Positions 36,896 to 45,484 of a DNA stretch of 64,000 nucleotides are shown here, in pieces (the stretch's first letter is position 1; the number at the start of each line of letters is the position of its first letter). The notes under the pieces were generated by a model. It did not search any database. It was not told the origin of the DNA and was given only the letters and a program-made list of their open reading frames with translations. The position numbers and the translations under genes are program-made. Origin of the DNA: a cyanobacterium PCC 7702 (GTDB taxonomy: Bacteria > Cyanobacteriota > Cyanobacteriia > Cyanobacteriales > Nostocaceae); assembly GCA_000332255.1 (NCBI GenBank), contig KB235926.1, positions 4,164,689 through 4,228,688 of the forward strand, written 5' to 3'.

Positions 36896-38194
36896 ATGAA
36901 AATTTTTGCTTACACTTACACCGATCCGCTGTTGGAAAGTGCTCCCGAACCTGTAACTTGGCAATGGCAGATCAGTCGACTGTATCAAGATTGGGGAGGG
37001 CGATCGCAACTACAACAACTATTCCAAGACTGCAAAACCGATCCTCCTGATTGCTTGCTCGTCCGCCGTTTGGAAGAATTGGGGGACAGTCTCGAACAAG
37101 TTAGCGATCGCCTGGAACAACTAGAAGCAATGGGAATAACGCTGATTGCTTTTGAGCAGGATTACAATTCTTCTCAATCCTCGCTTTCTATCCGCGCTCA
37201 CATGTGGAAGTTAATACAACACCTTCAGCGTCAGCAACACAGTCGTCGCATTCGCCAAGGACACGCCCGCAATCGCCTCGATGCGGTTCCTCCTCCTGGA
37301 AAAGCACCCTACGGTTATCGCCGTGGCAAACAAAGATATATCTTAGATCGCAGTACTGCCCCGGTGGTTAAGGATTTTTTTGAACATTTTCTACTTTACG
37401 GTTCCCTGCGCAAAGCAGTGCGTTATCTGGCAAAAAAATATGGTAAAAAAATTTCTGTCACTACCGGACGCCGGTGGTTAACCAATCCTGTTTATCGTGG
37501 TGATACAGCTTATGGCAACGGCGAGGTTATTCCCGATACCCACATTCCCATTATTTCCAAGCAACAAGCAGCACAAGTCGATCGTCTGTTACGTCGCAAC
37601 AGTCGCTTTCCACCCAAAACTGCAAGTGCACCCCGTTCTCTAGCAGGATTGGTGGTTTGCAATCAGTGTCGATCGCCAATGAATCTCAGTCAAGTCACCA
37701 TTCGCAACCAAGATAAGCAATACCTTTATTTGCGCCCGCTTGCTTGTCCCAAACTTCCTAAATGTAGCGCTATTTCCTATCAAAAAGTGTTGGAGCGCAC
37801 AATTGAAGCTATTTGCTGCAATCTTCCTTTAGCAGTAGCCAAGATGAGTTTTTCCCAACTCGACGCTGCTAAAGATCCTTTGGAAAAGGCGATCGCCCGT
37901 CAGCAAGAAATATTAGAACAGCTACCAACTCTAGTCGAAACTGGAGTTTTAGATTTCCAAACTGCAAAACTCAGAGCGTACAAACTTCGCACGGAAATAT
38001 CTGCACTGCAAGCAAAGTTAGCAACTTTACCACCTGTTCATTTACCTTCCGTAGCTCAGGCTGTTTCTCTTCCCCAATTTTGGTTAGATTTGTCGGAAAC
38101 AGAAAGACGATTTTATTTTCGCGAATTTATTCGCCACATCGAAATTATTCGCCAAGACCAAGAGTGGAATGTACAAGTTATTTTTATTTTTTAA
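36896..38194 (+). CDS. serine-recombinase-like protein with degenerate catalytic domain
   Basis: A 432-residue relative of large serine recombinases. Residues about 1-100 align with the resolvase fold, but the usual YxRVST start reads FAYTYTD with no serine, and the catalytic RLDRLGR loop reads RLEELGDS, so both active-site arginines are gone. The DNA-binding recombinase domain (about 135-245, APYGYRRGKQRYILD to WLTNPVYRG) and a zinc ribbon (CNQC, then CPKLPKC) are intact, followed by a coiled coil. No att sites, repeats or cargo genes are seen. I infer a DNA-binding protein derived from a recombinase, not an active integrase. Confidence 0.82.
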   Translation: MKIFAYTYTDPLLESAPEPVTWQWQISRLYQDWGGRSQLQQLFQDCKTDPPDCLLVRRLEELGDSLEQVSDRLEQLEAMGITLIAFEQDYNSSQSSLSIRAHMWKLIQHLQRQQHSRRIRQGHARNRLDAVPPPGKAPYGYRRGKQRYILDRSTAPVVKDFFEHFLLYGSLRKAVRYLAKKYGKKISVTTGRRWLTNPVYRGDTAYGNGEVIPDTHIPIISKQQAAQVDRLLRRNSRFPPKTASAPRSLAGLVVCNQCRSPMNLSQVTIRNQDKQYLYLRPLACPKLPKCSAISYQKVLERTIEAICCNLPLAVAKMSFSQLDAAKDPLEKAIARQQEILEQLPTLVETGVLDFQTAKLRAYKLRTEISALQAKLATLPPVHLPSVAQAVSLPQFWLDLSETERRFYFREFIRHIEIIRQDQEWNVQVIFIF

Positions 38195-38485
38195 TCTTTA
38201 TTTATTTCTAATTATCTATTAATGAGTCAAGCTGCTTTTCTCATATTTATCAACATTGCCAGAATTTATTCTCTAATTTATACTCCGGGACAATTACCGA
38301 AAAATTGACAAAAATTTCCACCCATATCTCGGTCAAAATACTAGTCAAACTTCTTGTTTATTATTCTCTATTTTTGACTAGAAATAAATTTTTGTCTGTG
38401 TCAATATACTAATGTTATAGCAACAAAAAAGATCGGTAAACGTCTGTTTGCAATTGAACCAGCAAGCAAATTATGATCCTAAACT

Positions 38486-40108
38486 ATGCAAGAAGAAAGC
38501 TTTGGTTGGAGTCGTTTCAAAAAAAAGTATCAGGTAATAGAGAAATGGATTGATAGGACGTGGATAATAGTGCTGCTAGCAGCAGCAGTAATAATTTTTA
38601 CTGTAAATCTGGGAAACCTACCACTGCGAGATTGGGATGAGGGTACTGTAGCGCAGGTGGCTCGGGAAATTTGGCGCGCTCCCCTTGGTTCGGGACGTTG
38701 GTTATATCCGACACTCTGGGGAGAGCCTTACCATAACAAGCCGCCTTTAGTGCATTTGTTGATTGCTTGGATGTACTCGTTGGGAGGTGTGAACGAATGG
38801 ACAACACGCTTTCCAGGAGCGATGTTAACAGCTATTTCAGTACCTTTGCTGTATTGTATCGGTCGTGAAATTTTTCACCAACGTTTTTGTGCTGTTTACA
38901 GTGCATTGATTTATTTGACAATGCTACCGGTGGTGCGTCACGGACGCTTGGCAATGTTGGATGGAGCAGCAGTATGTTTTTTTACAGTCATGATGCTGTG
39001 CTTGTTGCGATCGCGCCGTGATTTGCGTTATTGCCTTGGCGTTGGCATTGCTTTAGGGTTAATTTGCTTAACTAAGGGGATAATGCTGGGTATATTGTTA
39101 GCTGCTGTGGCAGTTGCATTTTTGTTTTGGGATACACCCCGACTGCTAACTAGTGGTTACATGTGGGTAGGAATAACTATAGGCATGATTCCCGTAGCTT
39201 TGTGGTATGCTTGTCAATGGTGGGAGTACGGTCATGTTTTTACCAAGGCTGGTATGCTTGACCAATCTCTCAGTCGCATCTGGCTATCCGTGGAGAAACA
39301 TTCCGGACCACCTTGGTATTATATAGCTGAAATTTTCAAATATACGTGGCCTTGGCTGCTTTTTCTACCATCTAGCCTGCGTTTGTGCTGGGAAAACCAC
39401 AACCTGAGCTGGGCAAAACTGATAGTAGTGTGGATGGGAGTGTATCTAGTTGCTGTTTCTGCGATGGAAACCAAACTACCTTGGTACGTGTTTCCAATTT
39501 ATCCTGCTCTGTCCCTGGCAATAGGAGCCAAGCTAGCAGAAATAGAAAATACACCCTTAACTTCCTCCTATCCCCGTTTTTGGGTAGCGGGTCTGGCAAT
39601 ACAGGCGATAATTGCAGCTGCCGGTAGCATTTATTACCATTGGGGAACGTTACCAAAGCCAGATTTACAGCTGGTTTTTGCTGCGGTGGCGGTAACTATG
39701 GCCTTAGCTGCTATTTTGGCAGAACAGGGCGACAAGCAGTTTTTAAAGGTTTTGTTGTGGGGAAGTTATATTTCCTTGCTGCTGTTGATGAAATCTAACT
39801 ACTGGGTGTGGGAATTAGGAGAGCGCTATCCAGTCAAACCAGTTGCGGCGATGATTCAACGACAAGTCCCGCCAGGTACGAAAATTTACACATCCAATCC
39901 CGAACAGCGGCCATCCTTGAATTTTTACAGCGATCGCCCGATTATTTCTGCTTCTATTCAACAATTACAATACTATTGGCAATACAGTCCCCAACCCTAC
40001 TTTTTGCTCGACGAGTCTGCTTTTCATACCCTGCAAATTGATTCTATGAAGTTACTCGACCAGACCCAGGGTTGGAAGCTGGTCACTAAAGATACAAACA
40101 GGCTGTAA
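38486..40108 (+). CDS. GT39/ArnT-like membrane glycosyltransferase
   Basis: A 540-residue protein with about eleven membrane segments. The first outer loop holds RDWDEGTVAQVAREI, the Asp/Glu motif of dolichyl-phosphate-mannose or ArnT-type transferases, and HNKPPLVHLLIAW follows. These enzymes move a sugar from a polyprenyl-phosphate carrier onto lipid or protein on the outer membrane face. Donor and acceptor are unknown. It ends with a small soluble domain (IYTSNPEQRPSLNFYSDR). A terminator follows. Confidence 0.85.
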   Translation: MQEESFGWSRFKKKYQVIEKWIDRTWIIVLLAAAVIIFTVNLGNLPLRDWDEGTVAQVAREIWRAPLGSGRWLYPTLWGEPYHNKPPLVHLLIAWMYSLGGVNEWTTRFPGAMLTAISVPLLYCIGREIFHQRFCAVYSALIYLTMLPVVRHGRLAMLDGAAVCFFTVMMLCLLRSRRDLRYCLGVGIALGLICLTKGIMLGILLAAVAVAFLFWDTPRLLTSGYMWVGITIGMIPVALWYACQWWEYGHVFTKAGMLDQSLSRIWLSVEKHSGPPWYYIAEIFKYTWPWLLFLPSSLRLCWENHNLSWAKLIVVWMGVYLVAVSAMETKLPWYVFPIYPALSLAIGAKLAEIENTPLTSSYPRFWVAGLAIQAIIAAAGSIYYHWGTLPKPDLQLVFAAVAVTMALAAILAEQGDKQFLKVLLWGSYISLLLLMKSNYWVWELGERYPVKPVAAMIQRQVPPGTKIYTSNPEQRPSLNFYSDRPIISASIQQLQYYWQYSPQPYFLLDESAFHTLQIDSMKLLDQTQGWKLVTKDTNRL

Positions 40109-40243
40109 AGAAAATTGAATTTACTAGTTGGCGAAAGATCGAAGTTTGGTAGTGATTTGCTTTCTAGTTGCCATACATGTATAACTAGTCAGTTTGTGTA
40201 TTTTTTAATATACTAATACTGAAAACTGTGGAAGAGGATGTAG

Positions 40244-40276
40244 ATCCCAGGAGATTTACTCACTGGGATTTTTTTC
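40244..40276 (+). terminator. intrinsic terminator after the glycosyltransferase gene
   Basis: Stem ATCCCAG (40244-40250) with CTGGGAT (40263-40269), 12-base loop, then a run of seven T. It overlaps the last codons of the convergent gene. Confidence 0.7.
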
Positions 40277-40642
40277 TTGTGGTTTGATTGTTTCTATGTT
40301 TGGTAAAGAAGAATCTTGATTTGTGTTTTGCTGACTGATAGCAATCATAGCAAATAAAACAGCACTGCTCACAACCAAAGCTACTACGGGACTTTTGGGA
40401 AGCAAAAAATCTCGTATAATCCTAGCTAAAGGCCGGCTTTGACGGCGTATTGTCGATGAAATTGCTATTTGTTTGAAATTGAACGGGTCACGAACGTAAT
40501 GACCGCTTTGGCAAACTACTAACCTTTCTTGACAGTAAGGACAGGTAAAAAGTCCTATATATGTCGAAACCGCTGGGGACTGGGAATGTTTTTGGCAAAT
40601 GGGACAAATAAGATAATGGCGATCGAAGGCGTGTGTATTCAT
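40256..40642 (-). CDS. zinc-ribbon membrane protein of unknown function
   Basis: A 128-residue protein. Two CxxC knuckles (CPIC near 18 and CPYC near 36) make a zinc ribbon in the first 45 residues, and a further Cys/His pair follows (VVCQSGHY). A single membrane helix lies at about 87-108 (VALVVSSAVLFAMIAI), with a short polar tail. Function unknown; it resembles small cyanobacterial membrane-tethered zinc-finger proteins. Convergent with the glycosyltransferase. Confidence 0.7.
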   Translation of the reverse strand: MNTHAFDRHYLICPICQKHSQSPAVSTYIGLFTCPYCQERLVVCQSGHYVRDPFNFKQIAISSTIRRQSRPLARIIRDFLLPKSPVVALVVSSAVLFAMIAISQQNTNQDSSLPNIETIKPQEKNPSE

Positions 40643-41103
40643 CTACCTTTGTTCGTTTAGTACACTTAGTTTTCCAAAATGGCCGGATTAGAAACCAAAG
40701 ATATTTTACTGTTGCAAAAGGAGTATAAATACATGCATAATGAGAGTACCTGCGATTGGTGCTAATCCTGTTATAAAACATCGACCATCAATTGTTTCTC
40801 ATTTAAGCATTGGCACTAGAAAAAATTTGCAGATGAGAAAAATTTTAACCAAAGCTTTTTGGTTGGCAACCGTCTTCTCAACGCTCATAAAAGGTGAAGG
40901 TAACCGGAGGAAGACAGAATTAGTGAATATTGTCTGGGCTGGAGTGTGAAGTTCTAGCTTGTTTATTGGTAAATTATAGGAAGCATAAGATAAAGCGAAC
41001 TACTATTTTCAAGGCGCTTGCTTGTCTAGTTGGTAAGCGATCGCTGACAATAAAAACTAAAACACAAAAATTTAAGTTTTTTATTAGATTTACTCCTCAC
41101 TCA
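40643..41103. other. gene-free stretch
   Basis: Upstream region of the ClC gene. A frame at 40830-40949 opens like a signal peptide (RKILTKAFWLATVFSTLI) but stops after 39 residues and has no ribosome site, so I do not call it. No RNA or repeat recognised. Confidence 0.4.
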
Positions 41104-42987
41104 ATGGCCCTACTACCTCCCACAGAACTAAGGAAGGTAAGCAAGGAACTTACCTTTCCTTCTTCACCATCTTTTCGTTTGAGTTACCTGCTCAACCATT
41201 TTCAGCCATCCCCGGAAACAGTTGTGCTACTTCTGGCCGTAATCATCGGTGGAGGTAGCGGTATGGGTGTAGTTACATTTCACTATTTAATCGATTTGAT
41301 CCACCATTTGATGTTAGAAAATTTCATGGGTGCGATCGGGATGTGGGGTGCTTGGACTTTAGCGTGCGTACCCACTTTGGGAGGATTGATAGTTGGTTTG
41401 ATGCGCTGGCGCACTCAAGATTTCGGTCCTGGACTTTCATCGTTGATCGCTGCTTCCCAAAAAGGAGAAATCAAAAGACCGCTACGACCGGTGACAAAAA
41501 TGCTTGCAGCAGCTGTTTCTTTGGGTAGTGGTTCTTCTTTGGGTCCAGAGGGACCAAGTGTGGAAATTGGCGCTAATTTTGGCATGTTGCTGTCTTTTGT
41601 GCTGCAAGTATCGCGAGAACGCCAACGCCTGCTGTTGGGTGCTGGTGCTGCTGCTGGTTTAGCAGCTGGATTTAACGCTCCCATCGCCGGTGTTTTCTTT
41701 GCTTTAGAAGTGGTGTTAGGAGCAACATCCTTTGCTACTTCTGCAGTCAGTGTGGTGCTGCTAGCAGCTGTGGTGGCAGCATTAATTGCTCAAATTGGTT
41801 TGGGAGCGCAACCTGCTTTTACCTTACCTGTTTACCAAGTCCGCAGTCTTTTAGAATTACCCCTGTACCTTGGTTTGGGTTTGGGAGCAAGTTTGGTATC
41901 TTTAAGTTACACGCAATCCATTCAACTGCTCAAAGCCTGCTTTAGCGGGAAGCTATCGGGTTTTGGTTGGTTGGGTAAAATACCCAGACCGGTTCATCCG
42001 CTCATTGGTGGCGCCATTGTTGGTGCTGTAGCTTTGTACTTCCCACAAATTTTGGGTATTGGTTATGAAACAGTGGAGGCGATGCTTCAGGATGTGGAGT
42101 TTCCGCTGCAACTGTTGCTGGTCCTGTTGCTTGTGAAATTAATAGTGACAGCTATTAGCGCTGGTAGTGGTTTTGTTGGTGGCGTGTTTGCACCGGCGAT
42201 GTTTTTGGGTGCTTCTTTTGGTTCTGCCTACATCAAAATTCTAGTTATGCTGGCACCTGCAATCAAGCAGATCGCCGCTGCTCCTCCAGCTTATGCGATG
42301 GTGGGAATGGCAGCAGTCCTGGCCGCTAGCGTCAGAGCGCCTTTAACAGCAATTTTGTTGTTATTTGAATTAACACGAGACTATCGTATCGTTTTACCTT
42401 TGATGGCTGCGGTGGGTTTAAGTGTTTGGCTGGTGGAACGAATCCAGCCTACTTGCAACTCTAATTTCAATTTGCAGCAAATAGGTCTTTCGGAATTGAA
42501 AGACGAGCAGGGAGAGCTTTTGCAGCAAATCATGGTTGAAGAAGCGATGCATCCTTGTCCCAAAAAAATTTTGGCGACTACCTCGGTTGTAGAAGCTGCT
42601 TTGGAAATGACCCGCGATCGCGCCCGTAGTGCTTTAGTAGTTAATAACGCGGGGCAATTAGTTGGTATTCTCTCTTTAGAAGATATCAATCGTACCCTTT
42701 CTATTTGGCAGAATGATTCGGATTCTCCTCACACCATCGAGCGCCATTTGTGCCATCAAACTCTTATGGATATTTGTACTACTGATATTGTTTATACCTG
42801 GCCCGACGAACCTTTGGCGGAAGCTTTAGACCGCATGAGCGTGCGAGGTTTGCATCAACTACCAGTTGTGGCGCGAGATAACAACGAGCAAATTTTAGGT
42901 TTGCTAGAACAGGAAGAAATTGCTTTGACATGTAAAGTGGCTATGACGCGCAGGTCTCTTCACCAGTATTTACCAGTTATTCAATAG
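41104..42987 (+). CDS. ClC-type anion channel/transporter with CBS pair
   Basis: A ClC protein of 627 residues from the chosen start: membrane part about 35-450 and two CBS domains at about 480-625 that may bind adenine nucleotides. Gating glutamate in LGPEGP and the GGVFAP filter loop are present. Two positions differ from standard exchangers: the selectivity loop GSGIP reads GPGLS (Ser to Pro), and the internal proton glutamate reads Val (FFALEVV). In plants Pro at the first position favours nitrate. The start at 40930 would add 58 residues without family likeness. Nitrate or chloride transport is inference. Confidence 0.88.
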   Translation: MALLPPTELRKVSKELTFPSSPSFRLSYLLNHFQPSPETVVLLLAVIIGGGSGMGVVTFHYLIDLIHHLMLENFMGAIGMWGAWTLACVPTLGGLIVGLMRWRTQDFGPGLSSLIAASQKGEIKRPLRPVTKMLAAAVSLGSGSSLGPEGPSVEIGANFGMLLSFVLQVSRERQRLLLGAGAAAGLAAGFNAPIAGVFFALEVVLGATSFATSAVSVVLLAAVVAALIAQIGLGAQPAFTLPVYQVRSLLELPLYLGLGLGASLVSLSYTQSIQLLKACFSGKLSGFGWLGKIPRPVHPLIGGAIVGAVALYFPQILGIGYETVEAMLQDVEFPLQLLLVLLLVKLIVTAISAGSGFVGGVFAPAMFLGASFGSAYIKILVMLAPAIKQIAAAPPAYAMVGMAAVLAASVRAPLTAILLLFELTRDYRIVLPLMAAVGLSVWLVERIQPTCNSNFNLQQIGLSELKDEQGELLQQIMVEEAMHPCPKKILATTSVVEAALEMTRDRARSALVVNNAGQLVGILSLEDINRTLSIWQNDSDSPHTIERHLCHQTLMDICTTDIVYTWPDEPLAEALDRMSVRGLHQLPVVARDNNEQILGLLEQEEIALTCKVAMTRRSLHQYLPVIQ

Positions 42988-43005
42988 TCATTAGTCATTA
43001 ATCAT
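42985..43005. repeat. heptamer repeats at the clC stop codon
   Basis: Three seven-base units TAGTCAT, TAGTCAT, TAATCAT; the first contains the TAG stop of the ClC gene. Read on the minus strand they are ATGACTA-type units, the kind of short tandem heptamer known from Nostocales intergenic DNA. Confidence 0.7.
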
Positions 43006-43016
43006 TAGTTTAGCTG

Positions 43017-43046
43017 AGGGCACGATGTTGTCGTGCCCTAATTTTT
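43017..43046 (+). terminator. intrinsic terminator of the ClC gene
   Basis: Perfect nine-base stem AGGGCACGA/TCGTGCCCT (43017-43025 and 43031-43039), five-base loop, then AATTTTT. Confidence 0.85.
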
Positions 43047-43124
43047 AGTATTTTCACAAAGAAGAAATCAAATATATCTCCTGAAGATAAAAATGTCTCT
43101 TCAGGCTTGCTTTCAACTGCTAAA

Positions 43125-43152
43125 CCAATGACAAATGACGAATGACAATTGA
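43125..43152. repeat. heptamer repeats downstream of cyAbrB
   Basis: Four seven-base units CCAATGA, CAAATGA, CGAATGA, CAATTGA, ending three bases before the cyAbrB stop. Opposite orientation to the units at 42985, so each convergent gene carries one array at its 3' end. Confidence 0.7.
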
Positions 43153-43155
43153 TTT

Positions 43156-43569
43156 TTAAGCTACTGTTTCCAAAGTTTCAGCATCTTCTTTCTCCTCAGT
43201 GTCTATTTGTCTGAGACGGATATGCTTTTTGCCCAAAGTGATGACAAATTCATCTCCGGGCTTGAGATTCATCTGTTTTGTATAAGCAGAACCGATAAGC
43301 AAGTTACCGTTAGACTGAACACTAATTCTGTAGCTAGCGCTGCGTCCTCCACGACCGTTGGCGCTAGGGGCGCTGTCTAGCTGAATGCCTTCAGCATCGA
43401 TCAGAGCATTGAGGAACTTCATCATGTTGACGCGCTCTATACCATTTTTTGTCACGGTATAGTAGCCACACTGCTTAGCTTTTTCTTCTTTGCTAAGGTT
43501 TTCTAGCTCTTTGACTTTCTTGAGCAGTTCTTCGCCAGTGAGGGGTTCAATTTTTTTTGCTTTAGCCAT
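43156..43569 (-). CDS. cyAbrB-family transcriptional regulator
   Basis: A 137-residue DNA-binding protein of the cyanobacterial AbrB family, with the AbrB-like swapped-hairpin domain at the C-terminal half (GNLLIGSAYTKQMNLKPGDE). These proteins control nitrogen and carbon metabolism, and in Anabaena the homologue CalA acts on heterocyst and stress genes. The N-terminus LTGEELLKKVKELENLSK and CGYYTV match the family; the conserved NGRGGRSASYRI lies in the middle. I chose the ATG at 43569; the longer frame from 43707 adds 46 unrelated residues. Clade not assigned. Confidence 0.9.
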   Translation of the reverse strand: MAKAKKIEPLTGEELLKKVKELENLSKEEKAKQCGYYTVTKNGIERVNMMKFLNALIDAEGIQLDSAPSANGRGGRSASYRISVQSNGNLLIGSAYTKQMNLKPGDEFVITLGKKHIRLRQIDTEEKEDAETLETVA

Positions 43570-43929
43570 CAACTTAGATTGAAAATGAATGAACGATTGA
43601 CAAAGTTTAATCGATTTTATTTTAGCTGAAATTAAGGAAGTGAGAAAACAATCCTTTATTTTTTTTATTTCAGCTGTTGCCAAGTATATTACAGGAATAT
43701 TTGGCAATTTTTACATATTTACCAATCTTCCGAAACAAGCTATATTCAAACAATTGAATCTATCCTGATAACTATCTGTAGTTTGTAAAGAGCTGCTACA
43801 CTGTATTTGTTTAAGATTCCCCAACCAAACCTAAAAAGGTTATCTATGGGCGTTGTTTTCATAATAGACAGAGAAAATGATAAGTAAAACTGATCCTTAA
43901 GTCATTGGTGACGAAGTTACTAAGGACAA

Positions 43930-44406
43930 ATGGCAAAGGAGAAACAACAAATTTCGAGCAAAATGAAATTAACAACTAAAGGACACTACAGCGTCAAAGC
44001 TTTGCTAGATTTGAGCTTGCAGCCGGAATACGGTCCCGTCTCAGTCAGAGCGATCGCTTCCAGACAAGATATTCCAGCTCCATACTTAGAAAAACTACTA
44101 ATAGAAATGCGCCGTGCCGGTTTGGTAAAATCAATTCGCGGTAGCGTTGGTGGATACAAATTAGCGCGAGAACCAGCACAAATTTCTCTAGGAGAAATTT
44201 TAGAAGCAGTTGGTGAAACTATTGAACCTCTACCCCACCATCAAGCTTCCCCGGGACAAGCAGAAGATTGGGTAACATTCACCCTTTGGCAAAGACTGCA
44301 CCAAAAATTAAAAGAAGCACTATATAGTATTACTTTGGCAGATCTTTATTATGATGCTCGCAGTTGGCAAGCTTCCCTTGGGGAAGAAGCTAGCTTTGTT
44401 GTTTAA
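43930..44406 (+). CDS. Rrf2-family transcriptional regulator without cysteines
   Basis: A 158-residue winged-helix regulator (about 12-90: KLTTKGHYSVKALLDLS, IPAPYLEKLLIEMRRAGLV, IRGSVGGYKLAR). Rrf2 proteins such as IscR sense iron-sulfur state through three cysteines, but this one has no cysteine at all, so it must respond to something else or be constitutive. TAAGGACAA lies before the ATG; an internal ATG at 43963 is possible. It ends 27 bases before cobD, so the two may be co-transcribed. Confidence 0.88.
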   Translation: MAKEKQQISSKMKLTTKGHYSVKALLDLSLQPEYGPVSVRAIASRQDIPAPYLEKLLIEMRRAGLVKSIRGSVGGYKLAREPAQISLGEILEAVGETIEPLPHHQASPGQAEDWVTFTLWQRLHQKLKEALYSITLADLYYDARSWQASLGEEASFVV

Positions 44407-44430
44407 TCATAAAGTCAAAAGTCCATTAGA

Positions 44431-44444
44431 CCAATGACTAATGA
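44431..44444. repeat. heptamer repeats covering the cobD start codon
   Basis: Units CCAATGA and CTAATGA. The ATG of the first is the cobD start codon and the second supplies codons 3-4, so the repeat family has been taken into the coding start. Confidence 0.55.
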
Positions 44445-45399
44445 TTTATACGTTTTAATTATTGCTGCTGGTTTGGATCGCTTCATAGGCGATCCCTGGG
44501 GATGGCCTCATCCTGTACGAGTGATGGGATGGGTAATTTCTCACTTTAGTAAATTAATTTGCACGTATTGTCAAAGTTCTCTCACTCAACGGTTAGCTGG
44601 AATTATTTTAGGTACAGCATTAATTATAGGTAGCAGTCTGGCTGGCTACTTTATAATTCAAATGAGTCAATGGTTGCATCCATTATTAGGAATTGTCACA
44701 GAAAGCATTCTTTTAGCCAGCTGTTTTGCTCTCAAAAGTTTAAGGATAGCAGCCGAAACAGTTTTAAAACCTTTGAGGTTAAATCAAATTGATGATGCTC
44801 GCTCTGTTTTAAGTAATTATGTTGGTCGAGATACCCACAATCTTTCAGAATCAGAAATACTGCGAGCTGTTTTCGAAACTGTGACAGAAAATGCTATTGA
44901 TGGAGTGATGGCTCCTCTTTTTTATGCCCTTGTGGGTGCATTTGTACCAGCTGTGGGTCCAGTACCCTTTGCTTTAGCTTACAAAGCCAGCAGTACTCTC
45001 GATTCGATGATCGGTTACCGCCAAGCACCTTACACCTACTTGGGGTGGTTTAGCGCCCGTTTAGAAGATGGCTTAACTTGGCTCCCCTGTCGATTAACGG
45101 TGATAACTTTGGCGCTGCTGTCGGGTAAACCTTTGCAGGTGATAAGAGTGTGTCGCCGCGATGCACCAAAAGACCCCAGTCCTAACTCTGGTTGGAGTGA
45201 ATGTGTTTATGCGGCGATTTTAGGTGTTCAGGTAGGAGGTACAAATTGGTATGGCGGTGTAGCGAAGCATAAGCCATTACTGGGAGATAATATTCATCCG
45301 ATCGCACCAACTTGCATTGCTCGAGCTTTGCAATTAACAAGATATTGCTTTTTGCTGTGGTTGGGAGCAACTTCTGTAGCTTTATTGCTAATCTCCTGA
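44434..45399 (+). CDS. cobD: adenosylcobinamide-phosphate synthase CobD/CbiB
   Basis: A membrane enzyme (321 residues, several membrane helices) that attaches the aminopropanol arm to adenosylcobyric acid in (pseudo)cobalamin synthesis. Typical motifs: DRFIGDPWGWPHPVR at the N-terminus, VGRDTHNLSESEILRAVFETVTEN in the middle (short motif VGRDT and the ETVTEN helix), and KASSTLDSMIGYR. No riboswitch was found upstream; the region before it is the Rrf2 gene. The ATG lies inside a heptamer repeat. Confidence 0.93.
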   Translation: MTNDLYVLIIAAGLDRFIGDPWGWPHPVRVMGWVISHFSKLICTYCQSSLTQRLAGIILGTALIIGSSLAGYFIIQMSQWLHPLLGIVTESILLASCFALKSLRIAAETVLKPLRLNQIDDARSVLSNYVGRDTHNLSESEILRAVFETVTENAIDGVMAPLFYALVGAFVPAVGPVPFALAYKASSTLDSMIGYRQAPYTYLGWFSARLEDGLTWLPCRLTVITLALLSGKPLQVIRVCRRDAPKDPSPNSGWSECVYAAILGVQVGGTNWYGGVAKHKPLLGDNIHPIAPTCIARALQLTRYCFLLWLGATSVALLLIS

Positions 45400-45484
45400 A
45401 AAAGGTAATGATGGAGATAGGACAGTGGAAATTAAAAATTAACAACCCAGCATGCAATTAAGTCATTCAGGGATATCGGGGTAT

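Noticed and set aside
36896..38194. Active integrase of an excision element (XisF-like)
   Set aside because: Catalytic residues missing, no direct repeats or interrupted gene seen next to it.
40830..40949. 39-residue signal-peptide-like frame upstream of the ClC gene
   Set aside because: Weak start, ends at once after the hydrophobic part, no following domain in any frame.
44407..44433. Cobalamin riboswitch before cobD
   Set aside because: Only 27 bases of intergenic space and no B12-box-like sequence in the Rrf2 gene or its leader.
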